Shown here piece after piece: positions 1-5,724 of a stretch of 5,724 nt of DNA. A model generated the notes under the pieces. The model had not been told where the DNA came from. It searched no databases and saw nothing but the letters and a program-made list of their open reading frames with translations. The DNA is from JANQGH01 sp039819285 (GTDB lineage Bacteria; Pseudomonadota; Alphaproteobacteria; DSM-16000; Inquilinaceae): NCBI GenBank assembly GCA_039819285.1, contig JBCBSH010000251.1:1-5724 (forward strand), written 5' to 3'. Made by a program: the position numbers and the translations under genes. Numbering within the stretch: position 1 is the stretch's first letter; each line of letters starts with the position of its first letter.

Positions 1-4
1 TGTC

Positions 5-24
5 CCTAGGTATCCTATCCTAGG
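5..24. repeat. Paired CCTAGG dyad upstream of the DUF2461 gene
   Basis: Two copies of the self-complementary hexamer CCTAGG lie at 5-10 and 19-24, separated by 8 bases (TATCCTAT), which themselves contain most of a tandem TATCC repeat (11-20). Because each hexamer is its own reverse complement, the pair reads as both a direct and an inverted repeat. It sits 34 bp before the start codon of the DUF2461 gene, in a position suited to a promoter or operator. CTAG is a rare tetramer in many bacterial genomes, so two copies in 20 bp stand out. The function is unknown, and the upstream gene is outside the window. Confidence 0.35.
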
Positions 25-57
25 CCGAAACGCCGAGGATGACCATGGGGATCACAC

Positions 58-744
58 ATGACGACGTTCGACGGGTTTCAGCGCGGGTTGACCGACTATC
101 TCAGCGGGCTTGCGGCCAACAACAGCAAGACCTGGTTCGACGCCCATCGCGCCGACTATGACGGTCTGTTGGTCGCGCCGGCGAAGGCGTTCGTCGAGGC
201 CGTCGGGGCACGCTTGGACGAGGTCGCGCCGGGCCTGACCGCCAAACCCTCGGTCAACGGCTCGATCCGGCGGCTGAACCGGGACCTTCGGTTTTCCGCC
301 GACAAAACGCCCTACAGCCCGCGCCTGCACATGATCTTCTGGGCCGGGGCGAAGCCGAATGTCGGCTCCGGCTTCCATCTCGTAATCGCTGCCGATCATG
401 TCGGCATTGGTGCCGGCCAGTGGCAGCTCACGCCCGCCCAGCTCAAGGCCTATCGCACGGTCGTTTGCGACCCGGACAAGGCCAGGGCGCTGCGCGATGC
501 GGTTGCGACCGCGCGTGAGGCGGGTGTCGGCGATCTGGACGGCCCGCAGCTCAAACGCCCGCCGGCCGGTTTCGATCCGGTGGCTGGCTTTGAGGATTTG
601 CTGCTTTACAAGCTGGTCGTCGTGCGCGGCGACATGCCGGATGGCGACCGTCTGTTCGGCGCCAATGCCGTCGACCATACGATATCCTGCTTCGCCAGGC
701 TGGCGCCGCTGCATCGCTGGGTGATGGAGACGTTGCCCGGTTGA
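58..744 (+). CDS. DUF2461 domain-containing protein (TIGR02453 family)
   Basis: This 228-residue protein matches the DUF2461/TIGR02453 family along its whole length, including the usual size of about 220-230 residues. Visible family signatures are the N-terminal F-x-G-F block (4-7), the LAANNSKTWFDAHRADYD stretch (18-35) and the core N-R-D-L-R-F-S-A-D-K-T-P-Y-S-P-R-L-H (74-91), followed by a hydrophobic strand (92-95). No signal peptide or membrane segment is seen, so it should be cytoplasmic. The biochemical function of the family is not established and I assign none. The start is the first ATG after an in-frame stop at 40-42, with a modest GGGGA ribosome site at 47-51. It ends 11 bp before the stop of the convergent SH3 gene, with no obvious terminator hairpin between them. 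The family call is confident; the role is open. Confidence 0.9.
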   Translation: MTTFDGFQRGLTDYLSGLAANNSKTWFDAHRADYDGLLVAPAKAFVEAVGARLDEVAPGLTAKPSVNGSIRRLNRDLRFSADKTPYSPRLHMIFWAGAKPNVGSGFHLVIAADHVGIGAGQWQLTPAQLKAYRTVVCDPDKARALRDAVATAREAGVGDLDGPQLKRPPAGFDPVAGFEDLLLYKLVVVRGDMPDGDRLFGANAVDHTISCFARLAPLHRWVMETLPG

Positions 745-755
745 GCCAGGCCGGA

Positions 756-1286
756 TCAGTCGACCGCCTCGTCGGGATAGACGCCCCACAACGTGCCGCG
801 CGGCAGCCAGCCCCGCAGGCCCGAGGCCTCGAACAGGCAGTAGTCACCCTCCTGCGCGGCCGGTTCCGGGCATTCGATCAGATCGCCCAAGACTTGCGGT
901 TCGATGCGGGCGATCAGGCCGGCGTCGGGGCGGGGGTCGCGCAGCATCTCCTGCGGTTCTTGCGCCATCACGATGGCCGTGCGCCGGCCGCTCAACTGGC
1001 TGTGGTGGACCCAGCCGCCTTCGCCCTGCCAGTCGCGGATCTGGCGCCAATTGTCGAACTCGGAGATGATCTCGACGGGCAATCCGCGCTGAACGAATAC
1101 CCATTCGATGGGATATTGCCGGCCGGGTCCGGTCCGCACGTTCGCTTCATCATTGCGCATTGAGGCAAAACGGGGGGTCGGCAGGTCCTGCGCGATCGCA
1201 TCCAGCGACAAAAGGCCCCACAGCAAGACGACCACCAGCGCGGTCGCGCGGTTGGTCCCCTTGGCGCTGGCAGGTGATTCGCCCAT
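756..1286 (-). CDS. Secreted SH3_4-domain protein (bacterial SH3-like)
   Basis: This 176-residue protein has an N-terminal signal peptide: Lys9 and Arg13, a hydrophobic core at about 14-28, then A-I-A at 30-32 before Gln33, a plausible signal peptidase I site. The mature part looks like two bacterial SH3-like repeats of the SH3_4 (PF06347) type. The first has N-V-R-T-G-P-G (49-55) and G-W-V-H (91-94); the second spans about 113-173, with G-W-L-P (159-162) and W-G-V-Y-P-D-E (167-173). Cys139 and Cys150 of the second repeat could form a periplasmic disulfide. Proteins of this type are presumed to act in the periplasm or at the cell wall, but no ligand is established. The start has no clear Shine-Dalgarno, and the next in-frame Met (43) would remove the signal peptide, so 1286 is preferred. 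It is divergent from the reductase gene with a 100-bp spacer. Confidence 0.88.
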   Translation of the reverse strand: MGESPASAKGTNRATALVVVLLWGLLSLDAIAQDLPTPRFASMRNDEANVRTGPGRQYPIEWVFVQRGLPVEIISEFDNWRQIRDWQGEGGWVHHSQLSGRRTAIVMAQEPQEMLRDPRPDAGLIARIEPQVLGDLIECPEPAAQEGDYCLFEASGLRGWLPRGTLWGVYPDEAVD

Positions 1287-1292
1287 GGGCCC

Positions 1293-1321
1293 AGTTCACG
1301 GCGCCGGGCGGCCCGGGTCAA
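1293..1321 (-). promoter_or_regulatory. Candidate promoter of the SH3 gene
   Basis: On the minus strand, TTGACC (1321-1316) matches five of six bases of the sigma70 -35 consensus. It is followed after exactly 17 bases by TGAACT (1298-1293), a weak -10 with three of six matches. The predicted transcript start falls at about 1286-1287, on the ATG itself. The -35 match and spacing are good, the -10 is poor, and the spacer is very GC-rich, so this is a tentative call. Confidence 0.3.
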
Positions 1322-1351
1322 GCGCTGGACAGTGACCGGCCACCCTGCTAT

Positions 1352-1381
1352 GGCCGACCGACCCTTCAGCAAGGCCGACCG
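1352..1381. repeat. 9-bp direct repeat before the reductase gene
   Basis: GGCCGACCG occurs at 1352-1360 and again at 1373-1381, 21 bp apart start to start, which is two DNA helical turns. The second copy ends 5 bp before the reductase ATG. Spacing on one DNA face is what a protein binding tandem sites would need, but GC-rich nonamers of this kind also recur by chance. Confidence 0.25.
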
Positions 1382-1386
1382 CATCC

Positions 1387-2376
1387 ATGTCAGACATCAA
1401 ACGCCCGTTGGTCATCGTTACGCGAAAGCTGCCGGACGTCATCGAGACGCGCATGATGGAGCTCTTCCGCGCGCGCCTCAATCTCGATGACCAAGCCATG
1501 GACCGCGGGGCGCTGAAGCAGGCGATGGGCGAGGCCGAGGTGCTGGTGCCGACCGTCACCGACCGGATCGACGAGGACATTCTGTCCGCCGCCGGGCCGA
1601 ACCTGAAGCTGATCGCCAGCTTCGGAACGGGCGTCGACCATATCGACCTGCGGGCCGCGCGCGAGCGGGGCCTGACGGTCACCAACACGCCCGGCGTGCT
1701 GACCGACGACACCGCCGACATGACCATGGCCCTGATCCTGGCCGTGTCGCGGCGCCTGGTGGAGGGCGAGCGGCTGATCCGCGACGGCGAATGGCAGGGC
1801 TGGAGCCCGACCTTCATGCTGGGCCACCGGCTGAAGGGCAAGCGGCTGGGCATCGTCGGCATGGGCCGCATCGGTCGGGCCCTGGCGCGCCGGGCGCGGG
1901 GTTTCGGCCTCTCGATCCATTATCACAACCGCAGGCGCGTGCGCGAAGAGGTCGAGCAAGAGCTGGAGGCGACCTATTGGGACAGCCTGGACCAGATGCT
2001 GGCCCGCACGGACATCGTCTCGGTGAACTGCCCGCGCACGCCTGCGACCTATCACCTGCTGAACGCCAGGCGCCTGAAGCTGATGAAGCGGGACGCCATC
2101 ATCGTCAATACATCCCGCGGCGAGGTGATTGACGAAAAGGCGATGGCCGACCTGTTACGTCAGGGCGAGATTGCAGGGGCCGGGTTGGACGTGTTCGAGA
2201 ACGAGCCGGCGGTGAACCCGCGCCTGTTGAAGCTGCCGAACGTGGTGCTGATGCCCCATATGGGCTCGGCCACGATCGAGGGCCGGATCGACATGGGCGA
2301 AAAGGTCATCATCAACATCCGCGCCTTCACCGACGGCCACGTGCCGCCGGACCGTGTCATCGACACGGAGTTCTGA
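1387..2376 (+). CDS. D-2-hydroxyacid dehydrogenase, glyoxylate/hydroxypyruvate reductase type
   Basis: This 329-residue cytoplasmic enzyme of the D-isomer-specific 2-hydroxyacid dehydrogenase family should reduce glyoxylate or hydroxypyruvate to glycolate or D-glycerate. The substrate-domain signature F-G-T-G-V-D-H-I-D-L is present at about 79-88. The Rossmann motif is G158-x-G160-x-x-G163, and the following strand ends H-N-R-R-R (180-184) instead of in an acidic residue, which favours NADPH over NADH. The catalytic triad is Arg244 (in NTSRGE), Glu273 (in ENEP) and His291 (in MPHMGSAT). Its spacings of 29 and 18 residues equal those of archaeal GyaR glyoxylate reductase, and length is normal for the family. 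The start has only a weak AAGG about 12 bp upstream, but the sequence begins as family members do. The GNAT-like gene follows after 23 bp, so the two probably share a transcript. Exact substrate (glyoxylate, hydroxypyruvate or another 2-oxoacid) cannot be read from sequence. Confidence 0.92.
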   Translation: MSDIKRPLVIVTRKLPDVIETRMMELFRARLNLDDQAMDRGALKQAMGEAEVLVPTVTDRIDEDILSAAGPNLKLIASFGTGVDHIDLRAARERGLTVTNTPGVLTDDTADMTMALILAVSRRLVEGERLIRDGEWQGWSPTFMLGHRLKGKRLGIVGMGRIGRALARRARGFGLSIHYHNRRRVREEVEQELEATYWDSLDQMLARTDIVSVNCPRTPATYHLLNARRLKLMKRDAIIVNTSRGEVIDEKAMADLLRQGEIAGAGLDVFENEPAVNPRLLKLPNVVLMPHMGSATIEGRIDMGEKVIINIRAFTDGHVPPDRVIDTEF

Positions 2377-2399
2377 GCCCGCCAGGGCGAGAGTTCGCC

Positions 2400-3161
2400 A
2401 TGACACAGCAAACGCCGGACTTCGACGTCGTCACTCTTTCTGCGCGCCCGGATTTGGACGAACAGCGCACGCAAATCGTGAACGCGGCCTGGCCCGAATT
2501 CATGCTGCACGATCCGGTTCTCGACCAAAATTGGTGGTCCCTGAACGCGCTTTTCCCGGAGTATCAGTTCGCGCTTCTTGACCAGGACGACATCCTCGGC
2601 CTCGCCAATACCGTGCCGTTGCAGTTCAGCGGCCCATTGACCGATCTGCCTGATCGCGGGGTCGATTGGGGGATGGAGAAGGCCGTTCTCGACCATCATG
2701 AGGGTGCTGCGCCGAATTGCCTGATGGGCATTCAGGCCGTCGTCAATCCCGCGCATCAGGCCAAACGGTTAAGCGGGGCCTTGGTGGCCCAGATGGTCGC
2801 GCTGGCGGCCCGGATGGGCATTCGATACGTGATCCTGCCCGTGAGGCCGAACCAGAAGGCGCAGTTTCCCCTGATCCCGATGGAGCAATACGTCGCCTGG
2901 ACCAACGATGCCGGCCTTCCCTACGACGCCTGGCTGCGTGTCCATGTCCGGATGGGCGGCAAGGTCATCCGGGTCTGCCCGGACTCCATGTTCATTCCAG
3001 GCACCGTCGCGGACTGGTCTCGCTGGACGGGACTGATGTTTCCGGGAACCGGGCGCTATTGCGTGCCGGGCGCCCTAAATCCGATCGACATCGACCTTGA
3101 GCACGACCAGGGGGTCTATCGCGAGCCGAATGTCTGGGTCGTGCACGACGTCGACGGTTAG
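2400..3161 (+). CDS. GNAT-fold protein, substrate unknown
   Basis: This 253-residue soluble protein resembles a GNAT-related family of uncharacterised acyltransferase-like proteins. Recognisable blocks are PNCLMGIQAVVNP (105-117), the acetyl-CoA-loop position Q-A-K-R-L-S (120-125), P-V-R-P-N-Q-K (147-153), the W-L-R-V-H segment (178-182), a W-x-R-W-T-G-L-M-F-P block in the C-terminal third, and E-P-N-V-W-V-V-H at 242-249. Ordinary GNAT enzymes have Q/R-x-x-G-x-G/A in the loop that binds the CoA pyrophosphate. Here the loop has only a single later Gly126, so CoA binding may be altered or absent. It lies 23 bp after the reductase stop, with GGCGAGAG as a possible ribosome site, and probably shares its message. 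The last 4 bp overlap the end of the convergent moeB. The fold call rests on motif memory, and I assign no substrate. Confidence 0.72.
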   Translation: MTQQTPDFDVVTLSARPDLDEQRTQIVNAAWPEFMLHDPVLDQNWWSLNALFPEYQFALLDQDDILGLANTVPLQFSGPLTDLPDRGVDWGMEKAVLDHHEGAAPNCLMGIQAVVNPAHQAKRLSGALVAQMVALAARMGIRYVILPVRPNQKAQFPLIPMEQYVAWTNDAGLPYDAWLRVHVRMGGKVIRVCPDSMFIPGTVADWSRWTGLMFPGTGRYCVPGALNPIDIDLEHDQGVYREPNVWVVHDVDG

Positions 3162-3949
3162 GGGTGGGCCGACAGATCTCTGATCGAAGCCTGCGGGCCG
3201 CATAGCGGGCAAGCCGGGTCGCGTGGGATGTCCAGCTTGGTGAAGCGCATCGACAAGACGTCGATCAGCAGCAACTGGCCCGACAGGCTGTCGCCGAGAT
3301 CAAGCACCGTCTTGACGGCCTCGACCGCCTGGAGTGACCCGACGACGCCGGCCAGCGCGCCCAAGACGCCCGCCTCGGCGCAGTTGGGCACCGCGTCGGG
3401 CGGCGGCGGTTCCGGGAACAGGCAGCGATAGCAGGGGTGCGGCGGGCCGTCATAGGCGCGGAACACCGATAGCTGCCCTTCGAAGCGCAGCAAGGCCGCC
3501 GAGACCAGCGGCTTGCGGGCGAAGTAGCAGGCGTCGTTCAGGAGATATCGGGTGGCGAAATTGTCGCTGCCGTCGATGACCAGGTCGTAGCTGTCGATCA
3601 GGGCTTCGACGTTCGCGACGCTCAGCCGTTCGGCAATCGCATCGACCGCAACATCGGGGTTGAGCGCGGCGATTTTCTGGGCCGCACTTTCAACCTTCGG
3701 CACGCCAAGCGTGCCGGTGTCGTGGATGACCTGACGCTGCAGGTTCGACAGGTCCACGACATCGTCGTCGACAATGCCCAACCGCCCGAAGCCGGCGGCG
3801 GCCAGGTAGAGCAGCAATGGCGCGCCCAACCCGCCGGCCCCCACTACCAGCGCCGACGTGCGCAGCAGCTTGGCCTGACCGGGCCCGCCGATTTCCGGCA
3901 GGATCAGATGCCTGGCATAGCGGTCGATCTGGTCGTCAGTGAGGTCCAT
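3158..3949 (-). CDS. moeB: MoeB/ThiF-type sulfur-carrier adenylyltransferase
   Basis: This 263-residue E1-like enzyme should use ATP to adenylate the C-terminal Gly-Gly of a sulfur-carrier protein: MoaD in molybdenum cofactor synthesis, or possibly ThiS. It shows the nucleotide loop G-A-G-G-L-G (37-42), acidic Asp61-63, S-N-L-Q-R-Q-V-I-H (68-76), Lys85 and D-G-S-D-N (126-130). Four zinc-binding cysteines form C-x-x-C pairs at 173/176 and 247/250. Cys190, in NCAEAGVLG, is at the position of the conserved cysteine of E. coli MoeB. The protein ends soon after the second C-x-x-C, so it lacks the rhodanese domain of MoeZ-like fusions. A purine-rich AGAAGG lies close to the ATG. It is downstream of cysK on the same strand and may be co-transcribed. 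MoeB is preferred over ThiF by overall similarity, but the partner carrier protein is not in the window. Confidence 0.88.
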   Translation of the reverse strand: MDLTDDQIDRYARHLILPEIGGPGQAKLLRTSALVVGAGGLGAPLLLYLAAAGFGRLGIVDDDVVDLSNLQRQVIHDTGTLGVPKVESAAQKIAALNPDVAVDAIAERLSVANVEALIDSYDLVIDGSDNFATRYLLNDACYFARKPLVSAALLRFEGQLSVFRAYDGPPHPCYRCLFPEPPPPDAVPNCAEAGVLGALAGVVGSLQAVEAVKTVLDLGDSLSGQLLLIDVLSMRFTKLDIPRDPACPLCGPQASIRDLSAHP

Positions 3950-3952
3950 GGC

Positions 3953-4004
3953 CCTTCTTAAGGCGCGGGCGCCTGGACCTCAACCGACGTCAGAAGTCAC
4001 TGAC
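3953..4004 (-). other. cysK-moeB spacer with short hairpins
   Basis: The 79-bp spacer between the cysK stop and moeB start holds three short dyads: GTCAG/CTGAC with a 6-base loop (3989-4004), GGCGC/GCGCC with a 2-base gap (3962-3973), and CCTT/AAGG at 3953-3963, which on the moeB message would pair with its AAGG ribosome site. None has a following run of T on the minus strand, so none is a convincing intrinsic terminator. Read-through from cysK into moeB is therefore possible, with some attenuation or site masking conceivable. Confidence 0.25.
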
Positions 4005-4028
4005 CCGAGGGCCAGCTACTCGCGGTGC

Positions 4029-5018
<990 letters not shown>

Positions 5019-5026
5019 ATTTAACA

Positions 5027-5032
5027 CTCCTT
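5027..5032 (-). promoter_or_regulatory. Ribosome binding site deciding the cysK start
   Basis: On the minus strand AAGGAG is followed by 8 bases and the ATG at 5018, near-ideal spacing. This is the strongest Shine-Dalgarno in the window, consistent with high translation of cysK, and it excludes the GTG at 5027, which it overlaps. Confidence 0.75.
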
Positions 5033-5043
5033 CATCGTATATT

Positions 5044-5060
5044 AACTGTTATTCACAGTT
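5044..5060. promoter_or_regulatory. Candidate Rrf2 operator upstream of cysK
   Basis: A perfect inverted repeat, AACTGT (5044-5049) and ACAGTT (5055-5060) with a 5-base AT-rich centre, gives a 17-bp dyad. It lies in the cysK leader, 12 bp upstream of the AAGGAG site, within an AT-rich island of otherwise GC-rich DNA. The adjacent gene encodes a winged-helix dimer of the Rrf2 family, whose members bind dyads of roughly this size that overlap promoters. The link is inferred from position and symmetry only; I do not recognise the half-site as a published motif. Confidence 0.5.
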
Positions 5061-5069
5061 GTTGACGCG

Positions 5070-5097
5070 AATTTATGGTCGACCGCGCGCAATGCAA
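5070..5097 (-). promoter_or_regulatory. Tentative cysK promoter
   Basis: On the minus strand TTGCAT (5097-5092) is followed after 16 bases by TAAATT (5075-5070), a weak sigma70-like pair. It would start transcription near 5063, so the inverted repeat at 5044-5060 would sit right at the start of the message. A rival is TAATAT (5044-5039) with GTCAAC 16 bases upstream, but that would start the transcript inside the ribosome site. Neither is strong. Confidence 0.25.
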
Positions 5098-5117
5098 AGA
5101 ACTTTCTCTACATCGGC

Positions 5118-5573
5118 CTAAATCGACCAGTCGACCGCCGGCACCCCTTCGCGTGCGATGCCCCGCTCGCGGGCCGCGCGGCACAGATCGTCCACCGTGG
5201 TGTCGTCCAGCTTAGCCATGCAGGATTCCTGCATCTGGTCCCAAATCGGCCGGACGACCTCGCGTCCGAGGCTGGACCCGGCCGGATCGTCGATCGGGTC
5301 TTGGGCGCTTTCCATCGCTCGCACCACGCGGACGATGTCGCCAAGGGAGATCAGGCGCCGTTCGCGCGCCAGGCGATAGCCGCCGCGCGGTCCGCGTACG
5401 CCGCTCAAGATGCCGGCGCGCACAAGCTGCTGCAGCACCTGTTCCAGATAACGGCGGGGAATGCCTTGCCGTTCGGTGATGACGCTGCTTTGCACGGGCT
5501 GATCGCCGGAATGGTAGGCGATGTCGACAACGGCCTCGATGGCGAACAGCAGCTTTTTCGACAGGCGGAACAT
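5118..5573 (-). CDS. Rrf2-family transcriptional regulator, CymR-like
   Basis: This 151-residue DNA-binding protein has an Rrf2 winged helix-turn-helix: start M-F-R-L-S-K-K, the recognition region P-R-R-Y-L-E-Q-V-L (39-47), and the wing R-G-P-R-G-G-Y-R-L-A (60-69). A dimerisation helix follows at about 76-90. The segment where IscR carries its three Fe-S cysteines has none here; the only cysteines are Cys118 and Cys131, in the C-terminal tail WDQMQESCMAKLDDTTVDDLC. This argues for a CymR-type sulfur or thiol regulator over IscR. The open frame continues upstream to 5678, but that extension overlaps dut and is low-complexity Ala/Arg, so ATG 5573 is chosen. It starts 7 bp after the dut stop with only a weak ribosome site, suggesting translational coupling. 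The divergence-free layout and the dyad before cysK make cysK its likely target. Confidence 0.87.
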   Translation of the reverse strand: MFRLSKKLLFAIEAVVDIAYHSGDQPVQSSVITERQGIPRRYLEQVLQQLVRAGILSGVRGPRGGYRLARERRLISLGDIVRVVRAMESAQDPIDDPAGSSLGREVVRPIWDQMQESCMAKLDDTTVDDLCRAARERGIAREGVPAVDWSI

Positions 5574-5580
5574 GGCTGCG

Positions 5581-5724
5581 TCAGCTTTGCGTGCCGGTCG
5601 AGCCGAAGCCGCCGCCGCCGCGCGCGGTCTCGTCCAGGCTAGACACGGCCCGCCACGTCGCCCGCTCGTGCCGGGCAATGACCATTTGCGCGATGCGCAT
5701 GCCGCGTTCGATCGTGAACGCCGC
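5581..5724 (-). CDS. dut: dUTP diphosphatase, C-terminal fragment
   Basis: The last 47 codons of a leftward gene enter from the window edge and end with TGA at 5581-5583. They carry two dUTPase signatures: G-M-R-I-A-Q-M-V (fragment residues 8-15), matching the conserved block before the C-terminal arm, and R-G-G-G-G-F-G-S-T-G (35-44), the glycine-rich motif V that closes over bound dUTP. The enzyme hydrolyses dUTP to dUMP and pyrophosphate, keeping uracil out of DNA and supplying thymidylate synthesis. The family is about 150 residues long, so roughly 100 residues lie beyond the window; this is a boundary cut, not a broken gene. The regulator gene follows after 7 bp, most likely on the same message. 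Confidence 0.93.
   Translation of the reverse strand, partial: AAFTIERGMRIAQMVIARHERATWRAVSSLDETARGGGGFGSTGTQS

Noticed and set aside
52..789. Long minus-strand open frame of 245 codons opposite the DUF2461 gene
   Set aside because: It is antisense to a clearly conserved protein, is rich in Arg/Gly/Ala as expected for a shadow frame in GC-rich DNA, and shows no known motif.
1390..2055. Minus-strand open frame of 221 codons opposite the reductase
   Set aside because: The plus strand codes for a reductase with a complete catalytic triad; the antisense product is His/Gln/Arg-rich with no recognisable domain.
3989..4004. Hairpin after cysK as an intrinsic terminator
   Set aside because: The stem is only 5 bp and no T-run follows on the minus strand.
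5061..5066. TTGACG on the plus strand as the -35 of a rightward promoter
   Set aside because: There is no -10 at 16-18 bases and no rightward gene starts there.
5077..5084. GGTCGACC palindrome in the cysK spacer
   Set aside because: An 8-bp GC-rich palindrome is common by chance here; GTCGACC recurs inside the nearby regulator coding end.
5096..5105. AAAG-AA-CTTT dyad just downstream of the regulator stop as a terminator or second operator
   Set aside because: A 4-bp stem with a 2-base gap is within chance expectation, and it does not resemble the dyad at 5044-5060.

Overview
The window is a gene-dense, GC-rich stretch of what looks like an ordinary alphaproteobacterial chromosome, probably of Rhodospirillales type. 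This placement rests on codon bias, the style of the proteins (alphaproteobacterial CysK with NPLSSVKD, two-repeat SH3_4 protein, DUF2461 protein) and gene neighbourhood; no rRNA or other marker is present to settle it. I see no tRNA, rRNA, CRISPR array, insertion sequence or phage gene.

Left half (1-3161): a DUF2461 protein (58-744, +) converges with a secreted SH3_4 protein (756-1286, -). A 100-bp divergent spacer separates the SH3 gene from a rightward pair: a GyaR/GRHPR-type 2-hydroxyacid (glyoxylate/hydroxypyruvate) reductase (1387-2376) and, 23 bp later, a GNAT-fold protein of unknown substrate (2400-3161). That gene ends in a 4-bp tail-to-tail overlap with the next leftward gene.

Right half (3158-5724): all genes read leftward, in transcription order dut (C-terminal 47 codons only, cut by the window edge), a CymR-like Rrf2 regulator, cysK, then moeB. 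The dut stop and the regulator start are 7 bp apart, so the two are probably co-transcribed and the long N-terminal extension of the regulator ORF is not real. Between the regulator and cysK lies a 99-bp, locally AT-rich spacer. It holds a perfect 6-5-6 inverted repeat (5044-5060) just upstream of a strong Shine-Dalgarno for cysK. This is the best candidate operator in the window.

Functionally, the right half suggests a small sulfur module: CysK makes cysteine, MoeB adenylates a sulfur-carrier C-terminus (molybdopterin synthase small subunit or a relative), and the Rrf2 protein probably controls cysK. The regulator lacks the three-cysteine Fe-S cluster region of IscR, so a CymR-type mode is the better working idea. 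No wholly new system is evident; the most useful leads are the Rrf2/cysK operator, the GNAT-like protein with a changed acetyl-CoA loop, and a few start-site and promoter details.
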